A stretch of 64,000 bases of DNA from Scilla litardierei (GCA_030789695.1 CM061136.1:130362648-130426647), one strand, 5' to 3'. Positions 1 to 13,605 are shown, numbered from the stretch's first letter. Notes: a model not told the origin generated them from the sequence alone. Program-made: numbers and translations.

Positions 1-442
1 CGTGGGCCGCTCGGCGTCGCCCCCTGATCCCAATGGGGGCGGCTCGATGCCTCCCCCTATAAACTACGACAGGCCCCCAGTCGGGGGCCTGCTTTGCTCC
101 GACCGGGGGCAGCATCCGCTGCCCCCTCTGATCCCGATGGGGGCGGCGAAAGCCACCCCCTTTGATGCCGACGGGGGGCAGCAGGGTGCCGCCCCCCTAT
201 TCCTGAACGGGGGCGGCTTCCGCCGCCCCATCTTTTTCCTCTGTTCGGCCGACAGTGGCGGCAAGGCCGCCCCTTTCTTTTCTGCGTCGGCGCCGGCAGT
301 GCCAACGCCGATCTCCTAACATGGATGGTAGCATGCCCCCTCTATTGCCGTGTCGGTCGGCAGCCTGCGGGCCGCCCCCGATCTAGGGTTTGTAAGTTTT
401 TTTTAAAAAACAGGGGAAAACAACCAAAAACCACAAATTTTA
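1..442 (-). mobile_element. Copia C untranslated leader, GC-rich part (left of nested insertion)
   Basis: Positions 1-320 are very GC-rich, with repeated GGGGGC blocks; 360-442 is AT-rich. On the minus strand this lies downstream of the copia primer-binding site at 8375-8387 once the nested element at 443-8283 is removed. The layout (CCCTAG-containing stretch, then GC-rich block) resembles the leader of copia D at 17160-17620. The ORFs here are products of base composition and resemble no protein. No gag is visible because the element runs off the left edge. That this is leader is inferred from order and resemblance. Confidence 0.55.
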
Positions 443-953
443 TGTAACGGCCGCTTTTCGGCCGTTCGTATTTTATATGTGCACGTACTTTTTCGTGCAC
501 GTATTTTATTTGGCCCTTTCTTGGTTTCGGTATATACGATGTGATATGTCGTTGTGACCGTATGGAAGTGTGAAATTTTATAGTAATTTTTGGGAACGTC
601 ATTTCACAGCTCGTTTTCTCGCAAAACAGCTTTGAATGGAAGGGCATTTTGGTCTTTTGGCCTCAATACTCAGTTCCCGATTTTACAATAATTTTTGGTA
701 TGTGAGCACACGATTAGGCCCCATAGCCATGTACTTCTTGTCTCCACGATCGTCCCGGTATTTTCGGATTATTTTTCCGATGCCCGTAGTGGAAGATATC
801 CCCTAATCAATTTTCAACCATTGATTAGCCACTAATCTTTTGGATTTCAAATTTAAAACCAAATCTAATCAAATCCCTCATTTTCCTCATACGTAACATG
901 GGAATAACTCTTAGCCCTATTGTCACCCTCTGTTATCTCAATCTCCACTCTCC

Positions 954-954
<1 letters not shown>

Positions 955-1014
<60 letters not shown>
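955..1014. repeat. (CT)n microsatellite in 5' LTR
   Basis: About 60 bases of uninterrupted CT dinucleotide. The same place in the 3' LTR (about 5580-5607) has only a short imperfect CT run, so the tract expanded after the LTRs diverged or shrank in the other copy. Confidence 0.95.
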
Positions 1015-1016
<2 letters not shown>

Positions 1017-1867
1017 CCAATTAGCCAAAAACCCAAACCCAAATATCAAACCCCTTTCTTCTTCAGAAGGAAAACATGGCCAGCCGCAAGGTACCCACGC
1101 AAACCCACCTCCACGCAAATTTTTGCTTCTCCTCCGGCCACCCTAGGCCGCCCCCGACCTCCCCTGACCGTCGGCCACCCATCCACCTCCGGCCCCCTTC
1201 TCTCTCCTCCATTTTCTCTCTCTAAAAAGCCCTCAAACCCAAACTATACACAGATCTGGCCACCGGCACTCCAACTCACAGCCAGCCGCCGACCGCCGCC
1301 GCCGTCAGCGACCACTACCCCCACTTTGTTCCCCTTTGATCCCTCTCCACTCTGCAACTTCCCTCACACTTATAGCCACCTGTAGCTCCTTGAAACCTCG
1401 TCGGAACATGCAGTATCGGCTGTTTTTGACAGATCTGGAAGCTGAACTTCAACGCCAGCTCACGACCACCTCCGACCACCCCCGGTGACAACTCCACCAC
1501 TGTTGGCTTCGTCTTGAAGTCCTTTCGTTTCTGCAACTTCCCATTGTCGCTGTTCATTACTGGATTTCTGCTGAGACGCACGACAATGAACGTTGCATGA
1601 ATCTGTTCTCTCCAGCTTCTCACGGCCACCTGCCGCCGTACGCTCACGCCGTCGGCGGCCCACCAGGCCGGCCATCTTCCACTGATCCTACTTCATCTAC
1701 CGACAGCCCCCTTGGACTCTCAGAGTACACGTGCGTCGCCGTACACACGTGGTTTTACCCGACGTCGCCGCCGTCGTGAAGATCTGTTGCGCTACCCGCA
1801 ACGGAAAGGAGATCACTGCTAGATCGCTGTTTTCGTGCCATCACCTCCCATGCAACGAGAAGGAGAT

Positions 1868-2165
1868 CAGACTTGTCTTGTCCCATGCACAAGGTTGAGC
1901 ATTCTCTCGGTTGAGAAGGTGCTGGCCGCCTTCTAACTGAAAGGCGTGAACCTTAGTGACACACTCCTCAGTCTTGTCTTGTCCCGTGCACAAGGTTGAG
2001 CATTCCCTCGGTTAAGAAGGTGCTGGCCGCCTTCTAACCGAAAGGCGTGAATCTTAGTGACGCACTTCTTCTCTTGTCTTGTCCCGTGCACAAGGTTGAG
2101 CGTTCCCTCGGTACAGACCGAAAGGCGTGAACCTTAGTGACACACTTCTTGTCTTGTCTTGTCTT
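1868..2165. repeat. Tandem module in 5' LTR (about 100-bp unit)
   Basis: Three units carry the same blocks: CTTGTCTTGTCCCGTGCAC, an AAGGTTGAGC...CCCTCGG block, a short inverted pair GAAGGTGCTGGCC/GGCCGCCTTC, and AAAGGCGTGAACCTTAGTGAC. The third unit lacks the inverted pair. The same module recurs in the 3' LTR at about 7190-7595. Confidence 0.85.
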
Positions 2166-2402
2166 GTCCCGTTTAGGTTAGTCCCGCAGTCGGTAGCATA
2201 CACTACGGCTACAACGTGCCGTGTTTACTTTTTCCTGCACTGTATTACTTTCTTTAACTGCCATGTTATAACCCCATCATGTTAATCAACTAGTAAATCG
2301 TTGTTTTAAATTACAGTACACTTGCAGTAGAGTCTAACCCTTTCTTGTAGCCTTTACATGATGTATAGTTCCTTTTCTCTTGGGTGTTGTACGTCAGGTG
2401 TT

Positions 2403-2495
2403 GAGCCAGAGCACGTAGACGAGCCGAACATTCCTGAGTACGTGGAGCCAGAGGACGTCGACCCGGAGTACGTACCTGACGAGGACCAGTCCTAG
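2403..2495 (+). other. Short acidic ORF in 5' LTR (E/D-P-x-V repeats)
   Basis: An open stretch of 30 codons without ATG, starting EPEHVDEP and ending VPDEDQS before TAG. It is rich in Glu, Asp, Pro and Val in a loose repeated pattern. The sequence just upstream, TTGTACGTCAG, looks like a splice acceptor. The same reading frame and stop are kept in the 3' LTR at 7834-7926. It may be an exon fragment carried in the LTR or the end of a spliced leader peptide; no family is recognised. Confidence 0.4.
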
Positions 2496-3019
2496 AGGTC
2501 CCTCACCGTTGCAGTTCAGAGTTTTTCATGCTTTCTAGTTCGGGTGCGTAGCACCGTTTACTTTTTTGCCTAGGTTGGGTGCTTGCTACCCATTAGTTTA
2601 CTTTCTGCATGTTTCCATGCTGGGCATTACTTCTTTTATTAGACTCTTGTACTTCTGGATATCTTGATGGAATAAAATGAATGCACTTCCTTTCGGTACT
2701 TTCTGTTGTTACGAATTTTATAAATGCAAGAACCTGGAATCTTTTAAAATGGTACCCATATAGACGCTTATTGGGTCCGAGCTTCACATCTCCGGTCCAA
2801 GCGTGCCTTAGTCACGCTTCGCCTCCGTAGTTTTGAGAAGCGGGGCGTGACAGGTTTTAGTGGTGACCCCATGCAGGTCTTGTAATTATAAAAGTTGGTA
2901 GCTATAGTATTACTCGCATCATTTTTATTATCCAGTAATCGTGTACGAGTCTAATTTGGGTCTTCCTTGTCAATAGGAAGGTAGGAAGGCGCAATACCCG
3001 AGCCGGGATCTCAATTGAT

Positions 3020-4084
3020 GGAGTTCCGGGAGACCAGGGCGGTGAATTCCGTCAGTTTTTGGGCCTCATGAGGGAGATGCTGGACGTTCAGTATCAATTG
3101 GTTCAGTAGTCCCATCAGGCTGCCTGATCCGTCCAGGCTCCACCGCCGCCACCTGCCCCGAGAGCTACTCCTGGAGTGAAGCAGTTCAATGAGCTTCAGC
3201 CGACGACTTTTTCTGGGAAGGAAGGACCGTTAGGTGCTGACGAGTGGATTTAGAGCACAGAAGAGAAGCTAGTAGCTGCGAAGATTCCTGAGGATACCAA
3301 GGTTGAGATAGTCAAGATGCAGCTGACCGAGAATGCTAGGAACTGGTGGCGCATTGAGGAGACGTGTCTGCAGAAGCCAGTGGAGTGGAAGACTTTCAAG
3401 ACCATGTTCCGAGAGAAGTATTTCCCCAAGGCTGCTAAGAGGGAGCTTCTGAGCCGATTTGTGAATCTGAAGCAAGGGGACATGACCATCGACGAGTACG
3501 AGGCGGAGTTCGAGATGCTGAGTCATTTTGCCCCTCATACGATGAAGAAGAAAAAGAACCGAGCTGATCGATTTCGTCAGTGACTGCGTCCGAAGATTCA
3601 AGCTTTCATGTCCTCGGCAGATTTTTCGACCATGGGAGATGTGCTGAATGCCGCCAGGAATCATGAGATCGTGACATGTCTACCTGATCCTTCTGATGAT
3701 GGAGGAAAGCGACCGATAGAGCAGCATAGGCCTTCTGCTAGGTCTATAGTGGGACCAGTTCAGTCTGTACCTTTCAAGAGGCCAGAAACACCTGCTCAAA
3801 TCCAAACCAGAAAGCGATGTCTTTTCTGTGGCAAGCTGGGATATCGTCAGAACAATTGCAGGAAGAGGCTGGGCTTGTGTCTGGCGTGTGGAGCCGCCAC
3901 ACACGTCACTAGAGATTGTCCGAGGTATCGCCATGTGGATGGCGGAGCATCAGCCACACTGCAGAGTAGAGCGCCTGCCCCTACCCAGAGAGGAGCTGTT
4001 GTCCGTGAAGCATATGTCATGACAGCAGTGGATGGCGTCATTTCAGGTAACTCCATAGTTTTAGTCTTTCATATTATAGTTTAG
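3020..4084 (+). pseudogene. Ty3-type gag (capsid/nucleocapsid) with in-frame stops
   Basis: Reading the frame through its stops gives a Retrotrans_gag-like capsid: a PTTFSGKEGPLGADEW start, then LTENARNWW and FREKYFPKAAKRELLSRF, as in plant Ty3 gag proteins. Two nucleocapsid knuckles follow near 3820-3930: the first is CX2CX4YX4C (His replaced by Tyr), the second a normal CX2CX4HX4C. Stops lie at 3107 (TAG), 3125 (TGA), 3251 (TAG) and 3581 (TGA); all could come from CAG or CGA by C-to-T change. The frame ends at 4084 just after AYVMTAVDGVISGNS, where protease normally begins, so pol is lost or was never present. Confidence 0.8.
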
Positions 4085-5074
4085 CTTATTTTTGGCTGCT
4101 TATGTATGTTTCAAAACTTTTTGTTTCCTTTCAAATCAAACCTTTAACGTTTTGGGATTAGCCCACAAAGATCACAACCCACCTATCCTCCCTCGTCCAA
4201 TACCACGACTCCACACATTTTTCCCAATGTTTTAAAATATGTCTCTGGCCTTAAAATTTCTTTCCTCTTCTTCCCTCTTTGAAGTGTTATTTTCATTGTT
4301 GTTATAGTATTAGAACTGGTTATTATTGCTATAGGATTTGTTTGCGGGTAGGCTAAGAGTGAGGTGAGATATGTCGTAGCGATGATTAATTGATTTTGGA
4401 ACACAAGGATATTAGATTAGATTTCTTTGGATGAAAAGAATGAGGTATCCAAGACTTATTTATAATACCGATGTGTGACGGACTCAATGGAGAATTCTGG
4501 TCGAATGAAATTATATGCGGGGAGATGATAACTTATCAGACTTGAAACTTGGACGAGTGGTAGATAGGAGTAGCTACGGAGTATAGTATGATTTAGAGTG
4601 GTCATGAGAATGAGTAGAACTTTTAGCGCGTCAAGACTTTGTTATTAAGTTGACATGAAAAGACCTTGGAGATAGCACGACATGTTGAGATAAATGGATG
4701 GTTAGGTAGACGGATTTAGTTTGACTAAGAGATTAGATGATAGAGGTAAGGATAGATGTGGTTCGATGGTTCATTGATTAAGGAGAATAGGTTTATGAGC
4801 CGATATGATGGGGAATATATATTGAGGACGAGATGATTGTTAGTTTGTAAATGGTAATGTGGATCTATAGTCAGGTTCTAAGATGTGGTTCTAGTTGTAG
4901 CGTTACCTAGTGGAGGACGAGCTATGACGAATTATCTGAGGAAGGATGTTTGAAGTTGCGGGATTAACGATCATTATGTGTAGATATGAGAGTTGTGGGC
5001 ATAAGTGTATATAGATATTATTACTATTAGTATAAGTGATTCCGAGGGTGGAATCACTTCTAAGATGGGTAGAA
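4085..5074 (+). other. Non-coding interior of the TR-GAG element
   Basis: About 1 kb with no meaningful ORF and no recognisable pol motif. It ends with the purine-rich stretch (about 5061-5074) that should prime plus-strand synthesis at the 3' LTR. Confidence 0.7.
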
Positions 5075-8000
5075 TGTAACGGCCGCTTTCCGGCCGTTCG
5101 TATTTTCTACGTGCACGTACTTTTTCGTGCACGTATTTTATTTGGCTCTTTTTTGGTTTTGGCATATACGATGTGATATGTCGTTGTGACCATATGGAAG
5201 TGTAGGATTTTATAGTAATTTTTGGGAACGTCATTTCACGGCTCGTTTTCTCGCAAAACAGCTTTGAATGGAAGGGCATTTTGGTCTTTTGGCCTCAATA
5301 CTCAGTTCCCGATTTTACAATAATTTTTGGTAGGTGTAGCACGCGATCAGGCCACGTAGTCCCATACTTCTCATCTCCACGATCGTCCCGGTATTTTTGG
5401 ATTATTTTTCCGATACCCGTAGTGGAAGATATCCCCTAATCAATTTTTAACCATTGATTAGCCACTAATCTTTTGAATTTCAAATTTAAAACCAAATCTA
5501 ATCAAATCCCTCATTTGCCTCATATGTATCATGGGAATAAATCTCAGTCCTATTGTCACCCTCCCTTATCTCAATTTCCACTCTCCCTATCTCTATCTCT
5601 CTCTCCCAATTAGCCAAAAACCCAAACCCAAATATGAAAACCCTTTCTTCTTCAAAAGGAAAACATGGCCAGCCGCAAGGTACCCACGCAAACCCACCTC
5701 CACGCAAATTTCTGCTTCTCCTCCAGCCACCCTAGGTCGCCCCCGACCTCCCCTGGCCGTCGGCCACCCATCCACCTCCGGCCCCCTTCTCTCTCCTCCG
5801 ATTTCTCTCTCTAAAAAGCTCTCAAAACCAAACTATACACAGATATGGCCGCCGGCACTCCAACTCACGGCCAGCCGCCGGCCGCCGCCGCCGTCGGCGA
5901 TCACTACCCCACTTTGTTCCCCTTTAACACATCTCCTCTCTGCAACTTCCCTCACGCTCATAGCCCACCTGTAGCTCCTTGAAACCTCATCGAAACACAC
6001 CGTATCGGCTGTTTTTGACAGATCTGGAAGCTGAACTTCAACGCCGGCTCACGACTACCTCCGACCACCCCCGGCAACAAATCCACCGCCGTTGGATTTG
6101 TCTTGAAGTCCTTTCACTTCTGCAACTTCCCGTTGTCACTGTTCATTGCTGGATTTCTGCTGGGACGCACGACAACGAACGTTGCACAAATCTGTCCTCT
6201 CCGGCTTCTCACGACCACCCGCCGCCGTACGCTCACGTCGTCGGCCACCCACCAGGCTGGCCATCTTTCACTGATCCTACTTCATCTACTGACAGCCCCT
6301 TGGACTCTTGGAGAACATGTGCGTCTCCGTACACACGTGTTTTTACCCGACGTCGCCGCCGTCGTGAAGATCCGTTGCGCTACCCGCAACGGGAAGGAGA
6401 TCGCCACTAGCTCATTGTTTTCGTGCCATCGCCTCACTGTCCAGAGGTATCTCGCTGTGCTACCCACGGCCGAGGAGTTCCAGACGACGCCGACGCTTCG
6501 CCGTTCAGACCCGACTTCCGCTTTTGAACTACGTCAAGAGGTTGGTTCCCCTAACGAGTAGTAAAACCCACATCGTAGCTCATCAAAACCTAATCTAAAA
6601 TTTGGTCAACGTGAACTAAAGTTATTTTCTGCATCTTTAAAATGTTGTCCACCGTAGGAAAAGATCGACGAACGGACTAATTTTCTGTGCACATAGGGTA
6701 GACGTCGATCTAGACTGAACAAATCATCAAAAAGACGTGACTTTTGACTGTTAGGGTAGTCCCACCAAATTTAGAAACAGACCGTAATAGGATTGACAAA
6801 AAGCGCGATTTGACATCGCCGTGATCCTGTTTCAGACGGACCATCGCCGACGGGACGCTTCGACGGGACGCTCCGGACAGATGACGCACTCGCCACCGCA
6901 GGCAAGTGTACTCACTTGTACTTTCGGCCATGTTTAGGCCATAGACTCTTAGAACTGTTACAACATAAACAAAGAGAATCGGACATGAAATGATAGCGTC
7001 CGGGACCCCCTTGACAGCTTAGACTTGACGACGAAGTCTAAGCACAACAACAACAACTGACACCTTAGGGTTATTCTGTGTGTGCATGCATGTGGACACC
7101 CTAGAATGAACCTTCCCTCAACTCTGTCATGTCATGTCACGAAAGCTTACGGACGTTTCAGGTGCCCTCCATGCGAGGGTGATCTCTAGTTGTCTTGTCT
7201 TGAGCACTTTGGGTGGAGGAAGGTTGAGCATTCCCTCGCTTGGTGGGTTTGGCCACCCACAAACCGAAAGGCGTGAATCTCTCTTGTCATCCTCAGTCTT
7301 GTCTTGTCCCGTTCACAAGGTTGAGCATTCCCTCAGTTGAGAAGGTGCTGGCCACCTTCTAACCAAAAGGCGTGAACCTTAGTGACACACTCCTCAGTCT
7401 TGTCTTGTCTCGTGCACAAGGTTGAGCATTCCCTCAGTTGAGAAGGTGTTGGCCGCCTTCTAACCGAAAGGCGTGAACCTTAGTGACACACTTCTTGTCC
7501 TTTCTTGTCCCGTGCACAAGGTTGAGTGTTCCCTCGGTGCAGACCGAAAGGCGTGAACCTTAGTGACACACTTCTTGTCTTGTCTTGTCTTGTCTTGTCC
7601 CGTTTAGGTTAGTCTCGTAGTCGGTAGCATACACTATGGCTACAGCGTGCCGTGTTTACTTTTTCCTGCACCGTTTTACTTTCTTTAACTGCCATGTTAT
7701 AACCCCAGTATGTTAATCAACCAGTAAATCGTTGTTTTAAATTACAGTACACTTGCAGTAGAGTCTAACCCTTTCTTGTAGACTTTACCTGATGTACAGT
7801 TCCTTTTCTATTGGGTGTTGTACGTCAGGTGTTGAGCCAGAGCACGTGGACGAGCCGGACATTCCTGAGTACGTGGAGCCAGAGGACGTCGACCCGGAGT
7901 ACGTACCTGACGAGGACCAGTCCTAGAGGTCCCTCACCGTTGCAGTTCAGAGTTTTTCCTGCTTTCTAGTTCGGGTGCGTAGCACCGTTTACTTTTCTGC

Positions 8001-8283
8001 CTAGGTTGGGTGTTTGATACCCAGTAGTTTACTTTCTGCGTGTTGCCATGCTGGGCATTACTTCTTTTGTTAGATTCTTGTACTTCTGGATATCTTGATG
8101 GAATAAAATGAATGCACTTCCTTTCAGTACTTTCTGTTGTTACGAATTTTATAAATATAAGAACCTGGAATATTTTAAAATGGTACCCCTACAGACGCTT
8201 ATTTGGTCCGAGCTTCACAGCTCTGCCTCAAGTGGGCCTTAGTCACGCTTCGCCTCCGTAGTTTTGGGAAGCGGGGCGTGACA
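5075..8283 (+). repeat. 3' LTR of the TR-GAG element
   Basis: 3209 bp with TG...CA ends, followed directly by the target duplication TTTTA (8284-8288). It includes about 800 bp (roughly 6440-7280) missing from the 5' LTR, a module of about 105 bp repeated at 7190-7595, and the acidic ORF at 7834-7926. Confidence 0.85.
7190..7595. repeat. Tandem module in 3' LTR (about 105-bp unit)
   Basis: Partial and complete units with the same blocks as 1868-2165, including AAGGTTGAGCATTCCCTC and AAAGGCGTGAACCTTAGTG, ending in a run of CTTGT repeats. Confidence 0.8.
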
Positions 8284-8389
8284 TTTTATAGATCCGAAAC
8301 TTTAAACAAATTAAAAATCAGATTTTTATCAGATCGATTAACGAGCAAGCAAAATCTTAAGATCCAAGCATGGCGGCTCTGATACCACT
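8284..8389 (-). mobile_element. Copia C leader start and primer-binding site
   Basis: On the minus strand TGGTATCAGAGCC (8387-8375) follows the LTR end after a 2-base gap. This is the standard primer-binding site complementary to initiator-Met tRNA used by plant copia elements. It fixes the orientation of the outer element: transcription runs right to left, with the leader continuing at 442. Confidence 0.75.
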
Positions 8390-8672
8390 TGAAAGAACTA
8401 AAGATCTAGATTAATGTATTCAAGCCAAATAATACAGATATAGATATACCACATGGTGAATCTTAAAACGTTACCTTTCTCTGATTAGCGGAAGCGTACC
8501 TAAATCCATCGCTAATGGTCTGAAAGAGATCCTGACGATAACTTAGCGGATGATCTTTCAGAACAACACGAATCAACCGTTGGAGAAATCCTTTGGCTTT
8601 CTCCCGGTTTCTCTCCCAGCGACGGGGCGTAAAAAAGACGGCTAACTTGTTCGTGTGTTCCGGGGAGCATGA

Positions 8673-10466
<1,794 letters not shown>

Positions 10467-10470
10467 CCTA

Positions 10471-10472
10471 TA

Positions 10473-10507
<35 letters not shown>
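10471..10507. repeat. (TATC)n microsatellite
   Basis: About nine copies of ATCT/TATC between the MITE and the rest of the copia C LTR. Confidence 0.95.
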
Positions 10508-10743
10508 AAAAGCTAGCCTCCTTATCCCTAGGGTTTCCAACTCGGCCCATCAACGAGTTGAAACCCAATAGCCTCTACACATAAAGGCCCAAAACCTATA
10601 AGACTCATTTAAGCCCACTCAACTTAATAAATGAGATCACTTATACATTAGGCTTTAATATGACAGTGTAGCACTATATAATTATATTTGCATATTAGCC
10701 CAACGTTGGATTAAGATCCAACTGTGTTGGATAAGTTCCAACA

Positions 10744-11160
10744 AATACTGTTGCGTCCTTTTTTTGGTTTCTTTAAATTAATATTGGTTTTTTTATTTCA
10801 TTTTGCTGCATCCTTTAACTAAAAAATTTAATTGCTTGACATTTAACATGGCAACTTCATGAAAAGCAAAGCTCCTGTAGTGGATGATGATGCCCCATCG
10901 ATTGCCTTTTTCAGCTTTTTTTAAATAAAATTCATGAAACTTCACTTATGAACCTTACACAACATAAAGTTACATCAACTATGATTAGAGAGGCCGTCAC
11001 ATTAAAGCCTTCTAAGCTTAATAGGAATATTAACGGCGATGGTAGTAATCTAACGACGGTGGTAGCCATGACAGTACTCTGGCGATGGCGATGGCGATGG
11101 CAGTCTGCTGGACGACAGCGACACCGATGGTCCGAATGTGAGAATAAAAAATGGGTTTCT
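10744..11160. other. Unassigned spacer between copia C and copia D
   Basis: AT-rich with no credible gene. The GGCGATGGCGATGG trinucleotide stretch and TCCGAATGTGAGAATAAAAA near 11080-11150 have a diverged partner at about 18670-18755, which also contains the copia D target TTTCT. The spacer and 18655-18760 are probably copies of one older repeat. Confidence 0.4.
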
Positions 11161-11308
11161 TGTTATGAATCAACCACTGGGAGAGGAGCCCCAGCTCTTT
11201 ATTTATAGGCAATTGGGGAGAATACAAATATGGGCTACAATGATATGGGCCTATCTCTAGGATAGCCTAGAATCTCAACCAACTACGGTTAAATAACCGT
11301 TCACAACA
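11161..11308 (-). repeat. 3' LTR of copia D
   Basis: 148 bp, same length as its partner at 17947-18094, with a few substitutions. The internal purine tract CTCCCCCTTATCC (plus strand) follows directly at 11309. Confidence 0.92.
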
Positions 11309-11523
11309 CTCCCCCTTATCCAGCCATAGGTGTGGACTCTGCTCGTGAATACTTCAGGATTCTGAGTGTAGGAGAGTCTCGCATGGGGTGGATACTTCAG
11401 GATACTGAGTTGGTGAGATTTGCATCGTTAAAACCTTTAGCTATGGAAAACCCAGTGGGAAAAAACATAGTTAAGGAAAAAGAGTACAAACTCTACCTAA
11501 CTCCCCCTGATTTGTACAAGCTC

Positions 11524-13100
11524 TCAAGCTTTCAGATCTCTTAGGCGTCTCATTCCAATCCTAGTGAACAAGTCTGCCAAATTGTCGCATGATTGCACTT
11601 GTGTGATGTTGATCTTTCCATCTCTCTGTAGCTCGTGCGTCCAGAAGAACTTTGGTGAGATGTGCTTTGTTCTGTCGCCTTTGATGAAGCCACCTCGTAA
11701 CTGAGCTATGCAAGCAGCATTGTCCTCGAACATTGTAGTAGGTTCTAGATCTCCATTCTTCAGTCCGGTCGTAGACGGGATGTGGTGGACAACTGAGCGT
11801 AGCCATATGCAATCTCTGCTCGCTTCATGGATGGCAATGATCTCTGAGTGATTGGATGAGGTTGCCGTCAAGGTTTGCTTGATGGATCTCCAGGAAATGG
11901 CTGTCCCTCCGTAGGTAAACACGTACACAGTTTGTGACTTCGCTTTGTGGGGATCAGACAAGTAACCTGCATCAGCATAAACAGCAAGTGTAGAGGATAT
12001 TCCATTTTTGTAGAAGAGTCCCAAATCTGTAGACCCTTGGAGGTAGCGCAGAAGGTGCTTAACCCCGACCCAGTGGCGCTGTGTAGGCGTTGCACTGTAT
12101 CTGGCTAGCAAATTTACTGCGAACGCTATGTCGGGACGCGTGCAGTTTGCCAGATATAGTAGTGCTCCGATGGCACTCGGATAAGGGACTTCTGGACCAA
12201 GTATATCATCCCCCTCTTCCAGCGGCCGGAAGGGGTCTTTATGTGCATCAGAGATTGTACCACCATAGGTGTACTTAGTGGATGACATTGGTCCATATGG
12301 AATCTTTGCAACATTTTCGTCGTGTACGTGGTTTGATGTAATAGGATTCCATCTTTTAGATGTTCAATCTGTAAGCCAAGGCAGAATTTCGTTTTGACTA
12401 GGTCTTTCATTTCAAATTCTTTTGTTAGGCTTACAGATATCTCGACGATCTTTTCAGGAGATCCAATGAGATTTAGATCGTCTACGTAGACAGTAATTAT
12501 TACAAATCCTTTTCCCTTTGTTCTTTTGAAGATACAAGGGCATACTTCATTGTTTGTGAATCCTTGTTGAACAAGAAATTCACTGAGTCTGTTATACCAC
12601 ATTCTTCCTGATTGTTTGAGACCATACAATGATCTTTGTAGCTTAATAGAGTAGACATCCTGAGGTCTATCTTTTAGTTCAGCAGGCATAGAAAAGCCAT
12701 CAGGAAGTTTCATGTATATCTCCTTGTCGAGATTGCCGTATAGATATGTAGTCACAACATCCATTAGCTGCATATCTAGGCCTTCCTTTGCTGTTAAGCT
12801 TATCAGGAATCTGAAAGTGATCCATCTATGACCGGGGAGTATGTTTCGTCATAGTCAATACCCGGTCTTTGGGAAAATCCTTGTGCTACAAGTCTAGCTT
12901 TGTAGCGTGCGATCTCATTATTTTCATTTCTTTTTCTTACGAATACCCATTTGTATCCCACAGGTTTGACACCGGTAGGTGTCTGGACTATTTGCCCAAA
13001 GACTTTGCGTTTCTGAAGCGAGTCCAGCTCGGCTTCTATTACCAGATTCTACTTTGGCCAGTCATTTCTACGTTTACATTCAGCAACGGAATGTGGATCA
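11524..13100 (-). pseudogene. Copia D reverse transcriptase and RNase H
   Basis: The N-terminal RT part (about 13075-12790) reads VGYKWVFVRKRNENNEIARY and LVAQGFSQRPGIDYDETYSP, the RVT_2 signature. A frameshift near 12780 leads to the next part, with MDVVTTYLYGNLDKEIYMKL, SLYGLKQSGRMWYNRL and the catalytic YVDD. After another shift near 12250, the RNase H region reads AIGALLYLANCTRPDIAFAV, VYADAGYLSDPHKAKSQT and HSEIIAIHEASRDCIWLR, ending at a stop at 11524. The enzyme would copy element RNA into DNA and remove the RNA, but the shifts break it. Confidence 0.88.
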
Positions 13101-13203
13101 TAATCATCGTCGCTTCCGAAGACGTGAATAGCAATGTGAAACGGGAAGTCATCGTCGACGACTCTACTCTTTCTGTCCAATACCTCCCCTGTACGTACAT
13201 AAT

Positions 13204-13605
13204 TTAATGATATTTCAGTTTCTCCCGGCAGTTCCTCTGCAGTGGATTCCGGGAGGGGAGAGGGTATGGACACGAGCTCGTTTCTCTGTGGGGTATCGTC
13301 CTAAGGTCTCCGGATATTTTTCTTTTTCTTGGATTTTTATCCTCGGAGCCTGGTGGTCTGCCTCTTTTCTGTTGAGGTGCAGCCACTTCTGCTGCTGGTG
13401 GATTGCATCCATCCTTTGGAATGTCAATCCTAGCTGGAGTATTTGCAGCAGGGATGTGTGATCTGACAATCTTCTGGTTATCAGTAAACGAATCGGGTAA
13501 TCTATGAACTGTGTTCTTGATGTGTAAGATCTTCAGGATCTCATCATCACATTGTTTTGTTACCGGATCGTAGTGTGTCAGACTTTTTGCATCCCACGTT
13601 AACAT
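13204..13605 (-). pseudogene. Copia D integrase-RT linker region
   Basis: A Lys/Arg/Pro-rich open stretch between the integrase C-terminus and RT, with PPAAEVAAPQQKRGRPPGSED, an AT-hook-like KRGRPPG. Variable basic linkers at this position are usual in plant copia polyproteins. It has no assigned catalytic function. Confidence 0.65.

Larger units (their letters stand above)
443..2852 (+). repeat. 5' LTR of the TR-GAG element (internally deleted)
   Basis: Directly repeats 5075-8283 but is about 800 bp shorter: sequence matching roughly 6440-7280 of the 3' LTR is missing near 1845-1870. It has TG...CA ends, a long CT tract at about 955-1014, a CCGCC-rich stretch at about 1130-1320 that looks like a transcribed leader, a tandem module at 1868-2165 and a short acidic ORF at 2403-2495. 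Confidence 0.85.
443..8283 (+). mobile_element. Gag-only LTR retrotransposon (TR-GAG type, Ty3-like), nested in copia C
   Basis: Two LTRs, 443-2852 and 5075-8283, start TGTAACGGCC and end GGGGCGTGACA. The 5-bp target duplication TTTTA is at 438-442 and 8284-8288. The 2.2-kb interior holds a degenerate Ty3-type gag with two zinc knuckles and stops where protease would begin; no reverse transcriptase, RNase H or integrase is present. This fits the non-autonomous terminal-repeat-with-GAG class, which must borrow pol from a partner. The purine-rich tract GATGGGTAGAA precedes the 3' LTR. LTR ends and gag resemble Tekay/Del-type chromoviruses, but the lineage is not proven. Confidence 0.85.
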
